From an uncultured Brevibacterium sp. (GTDB taxonomy: Bacteria > Actinomycetota > Actinomycetes > Actinomycetales > Brevibacteriaceae), in assembly GCA_943914815.1 (NCBI GenBank), contig CALUDL010000067.1, forward strand, positions 1 through 9,055: a stretch of DNA of 9,055 nt, given 5' to 3'. Position numbers and translations under genes: made by a program. Under the pieces are notes generated by a model. It had not been told where the DNA came from. It saw only the letters and a program-made list of their open reading frames with translations, and made no database searches. This document shows positions 7,406-9,055 of this stretch, in pieces; positions within the stretch are counted from its first letter, which is position 1; each line of letters opens with the position of its first letter.

Positions 7406-8013
7406 GCACAGGCTCCCCCGGCGAAACGCCGGAGCATCCATGCATCGTTTCGCTGAAGAAAGTGGACGTATTCACAGTTGTCGAGTACGCCTAGACGCGC
7501 ATAGTCCGTCTCAGAGGACAGGCCCATCATCAGTTCAGTGGCACCACGGATCACTGCTCCGTGGGCGACCATTGCGACCACGTCGTTATCATCGCAGTTC
7601 TTCAGCAGTCGGTGCACAGAGTCATACACACGCCGTGAGGACTCGAGGCGACTTTCCCCGCCAGGTGGGCGGACATCTTCCCCGCTCTTCCACTTCACAA
7701 GCAGGTCCGGCCACTTTTGATCAATTTCGTCGCGGGTAAAACCTTCCCAGTCACCCACGCTGATTTCACGCAACCCCTCATCAAGGGTCACAGGCAGTCC
7801 GGTCGCTGTAGCTAGCGCTTCTGCGGTAGACCGAGCACGCGTGAGATCTGATGCAAAGATACGCGTAATGCCACTGTTTTGTAGGGTAATTGCCAAAGCG
7901 TGCGCCTGCTGTTCACCGGTTTCGTCGAGCGGAACGTCAATCTGCCCTTGGAACCGACCCTCTTTGTTAAAGGCGGTACGACCGTGTCGGATGAGATAGA
8001 GTTCGCGTGCCAT
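7402..8013 (-). CDS. Histidine phosphatase family protein (GpgP-like by position)
   Basis: A 203-residue phosphoglycerate-mutase-like phosphatase. The phospho-accepting His is in LIRHGRTAFN (H10, with R9). Also present are DLTRARSTAE (R59, R61), the acid Glu in LREISVGDWEG (E83), and the second catalytic His in MVAHGAVIRG (H151). The family acts by a covalent phosphohistidine on small phosphoesters. In mycobacteria the gene directly after rsfS encodes glucosyl-3-phosphoglycerate phosphatase (GpgP), so the position here supports that role, though family members vary in substrate and the motifs do not decide it. The ATG at 8013-8011 lies 7 nt after the rsfS stop, and its AGGG overlaps that stop codon. 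A start at 8073 would add 20 residues before the catalytic strand inside rsfS, so I reject it. The stop overlaps the glycosyltransferase start. Confidence 0.92.
   Translation of the reverse strand: MARELYLIRHGRTAFNKEGRFQGQIDVPLDETGEQQAHALAITLQNSGITRIFASDLTRARSTAEALATATGLPVTLDEGLREISVGDWEGFTRDEIDQKWPDLLVKWKSGEDVRPPGGESRLESSRRVYDSVHRLLKNCDDNDVVAMVAHGAVIRGATELMMGLSSETDYARLGVLDNCEYVHFLQRNDAWMLRRFAGGACA
7412..7435 (-). promoter_or_regulatory. Hairpin over the glycosyltransferase ribosome-binding site
   Basis: In the minus-strand transcript CCGGCG-TTT-CGCCGG (7432-7418) is a perfect 6-bp stem with a triloop. Three more pairs (GCT with AGC) can form outside it, leaving GGG bulged. The bulge and outer arm include the GGGAG that serves the glycosyltransferase GTG. 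The structure lies in the last codons of the phosphatase gene. Ribosomes finishing that gene would open it, which would couple the two proteins. This is read from the sequence only. Confidence 0.4.
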
Positions 8014-8020
8014 GCTGTCC

Positions 8021-8431
8021 CTATTCGTGGTGAGCGCCGTCAGTGTTGTTGTTCTCAGTTTCCTGATTGTCAACCTCAGGAACTGAAATCACAGGGCTGT
8101 CTTTCCACAGCCTGTCGAGACCGTAAAATTCGCGGTCGTCGCGGTTGAAAACGTGAACGACGATATCCGAATAGTCCAACAGAACCCATGTGCCTTCGCC
8201 GCGACCTTCGCGGTTTTTCGGTTTAAGGTCGTGTTCTTTCAAAAGGGCTTCTTCGACTCCGTCAACGATCGCGTCGACTTGTCGGGCATTCGATGCTGAT
8301 GCGATCACAAAGGCGTCTGTGATGACGAGCTGTTCAGACACATCCAGAATCACAACGTCAGTAGCAAGCTTCTGAAGAGCGCCTTTCGCGGCGCTGCGGG
8401 CATACGCGATGGTTTCATCGGTTGCGGGCAA
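8021..8431 (-). CDS. rsfS: Ribosomal silencing factor RsfS
   Basis: RsfS (Iojap/RsfA family) binds ribosomal protein L14 on the large subunit and blocks joining of the subunits, lowering translation in starvation. The 136-residue protein has the family core: DVSEQLVITDAFVIASASN (30-48), then GTWVLLDYSDIVVHVF (80-95) and REFYGLDRLW (100-109). A polar 25-residue tail rich in Asn, Glu and Asp follows, making it longer than the roughly 105-residue E. coli protein; actinobacterial members often have such tails. The start is TTG at 8431-8429. AAAGG sits seven bases upstream, the frame is closed by TAG shortly before, and the product begins where family members begin. It follows the upstream gene by 12 nt and precedes the phosphatase by 7 nt, a typical actinobacterial order. 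Confidence 0.95.
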   Translation of the reverse strand: MPATDETIAYARSAAKGALQKLATDVVILDVSEQLVITDAFVIASASNARQVDAIVDGVEEALLKEHDLKPKNREGRGEGTWVLLDYSDIVVHVFNRDDREFYGLDRLWKDSPVISVPEVDNQETENNNTDGAHHE

Positions 8432-8443
8432 AAGAAAACCTTT

Positions 8444-9055
8444 CTAGAACAGCATGATCAGGGCAACGATAACGAGCACAATTGCGCACACGCCACCGAT
8501 ACCTAAGACGATATATGGCAGAAGCGAGGAACGCTCACCCACGAGGATTTCTCCATCCTGATGGGTGACAGAACGGGCAGACATGGGTTGGGCAGGCCCT
8601 ACACCTTCTGGAAGCGGCCATTCTTCGCGCGTCACTTCCGGATCTTCATCGACAGACTCCAGGGGGCGAGTCGCAAAGGACGCTACACGTGACCGCTCAT
8701 CATCGGATGAAGCGGACTTGTGTTTCTTGGAAGCCGGGTCTGTAGTGGCTGGCGCTGACGAGTCCTTCTGGTCCTTGTTTTCTGGACTCACTACAGGTAC
8801 GGCACCGCTGACCACGCGAATACCTTCGGTGTTCGGTGGCTTCACCACTGGTGACTTACGTTCACGCTTAGCAGGAGTTGTCGTTTCTTCTGACTTTTTC
8901 TCGGGCTGTTGCGACTCTGGCTGCTTTGTTTCTGGTTTCTTGTCAGCAGGCTTCTTAGCTTCAGTCTTGGTCGCAGCCGGCTGTGTCGTGGGTTTCGCTG
9001 GAACAGGCTTCTTAGCTGCTGGCTTCTGTTCAGCCACCTTATCAACAGGCTTCTT
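8444..9055 (-). CDS. Lys/Pro/Ala-rich protein with C-terminal membrane anchor (5' partial)
   Basis: I do not recognise this protein. The visible 203 codons run to the window edge. About the first 70 residues are low-complexity Lys, Pro, Ala, Thr, Glu and Gln with repeated AKKP/DKKP units. The next 100 are hydrophilic, with acidic and Ser-rich stretches. The last 26 or so residues (from LLPYIVLGIGG) form one membrane helix that ends at the stop codon, so it looks tail-anchored with a long, probably disordered cytoplasmic part. A GTG at 9037 could be a start, but it has no Shine-Dalgarno sequence and the codons before it (KKPVDK) continue the same composition, so the gene likely begins outside the window. 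It precedes rsfS by 12 nt and is probably cotranscribed. In many actinobacteria nadD lies nearby on this side, which the window cannot show. Confidence 0.75.
   Translation of the reverse strand, partial: KKPVDKVAEQKPAAKKPVPAKPTTQPAATKTEAKKPADKKPETKQPESQQPEKKSEETTTPAKRERKSPVVKPPNTEGIRVVSGAVPVVSPENKDQKDSSAPATTDPASKKHKSASSDDERSRVASFATRPLESVDEDPEVTREEWPLPEGVGPAQPMSARSVTHQDGEILVGERSSLLPYIVLGIGGVCAIVLVIVALIMLF

Noticed and set aside
8014..8073. Upstream start for the histidine phosphatase
   Set aside because: The extra 20 residues fall inside rsfS and precede the catalytic strand; the ATG at 8013 has a Shine-Dalgarno sequence and the standard N-terminus.
1..9055. Mobile element, CRISPR array, defence or secondary-metabolite system
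   Set aside because: No transposase, integrase, nuclease, repeat array with spacers, tRNA-like insertion site or biosynthetic gene was seen on either strand.

Overview
The window looks like a chromosomal segment of an actinobacterium of moderate G+C content. The evidence is the rsfS / histidine-phosphatase gene pair (the same order as rsfS-gpgP in mycobacteria), an Mrp antiporter operon whose A and B subunits are fused, and frequent GTG/TTG starts with overlapping stop-start junctions. No genus can be assigned from the sequence alone. Every complete gene lies on the minus strand, so the transcription order runs from high to low coordinates.

Right-hand block (9055 down to 6260). First comes the C-terminal part of a Lys/Pro/Ala-rich protein with one membrane segment at its very end; it runs off the window edge. 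It is followed closely by rsfS (ribosomal silencing factor, TTG start), a histidine-phosphatase-family enzyme resembling the mycobacterial GpgP by position, and a GT4-like glycosyltransferase. Gaps are 12 nt, 7 nt and a 4-nt GTGA overlap, so this is probably one operon. A hairpin at the end of the phosphatase gene touches the glycosyltransferase ribosome-binding site.

Intergenic region (6171-6259). This 89-bp gap holds a plausible promoter and two short perfect inverted repeats, one in the promoter spacer and one directly before the Shine-Dalgarno sequence of mrpA.

Left-hand block (6170 down to 101). This is a complete Mrp-type (Mnh/Pha) multisubunit cation/proton antiporter operon: mrpA (with a C-terminal MrpB domain), mrpC, mrpD, mrpE, mrpF, mrpG. 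Every junction overlaps by 1 or 4 nt (ATGA, GTGA, TAATG), so translation is probably coupled. The proteins form one membrane complex that exports Na+ (or K+) in exchange for H+, serving pH and salt homeostasis. MrpE is unusual in lacking the N-terminal membrane region.

Far left (1-100). An open frame on the plus strand ends at 52 and is probably the C-terminus of a convergent gene. Between it and mrpG lie 16-bp-period repeats, two copies of which fold into matching small hairpins; these may be a bidirectional terminator.

I see no mobile element, CRISPR array, tRNA, rRNA or defence system. Most of the window is recognisable housekeeping or physiology. The points worth a second look are the shortened MrpE, the repeats and hairpins at the operon edges, and the unidentified tail-anchored protein.
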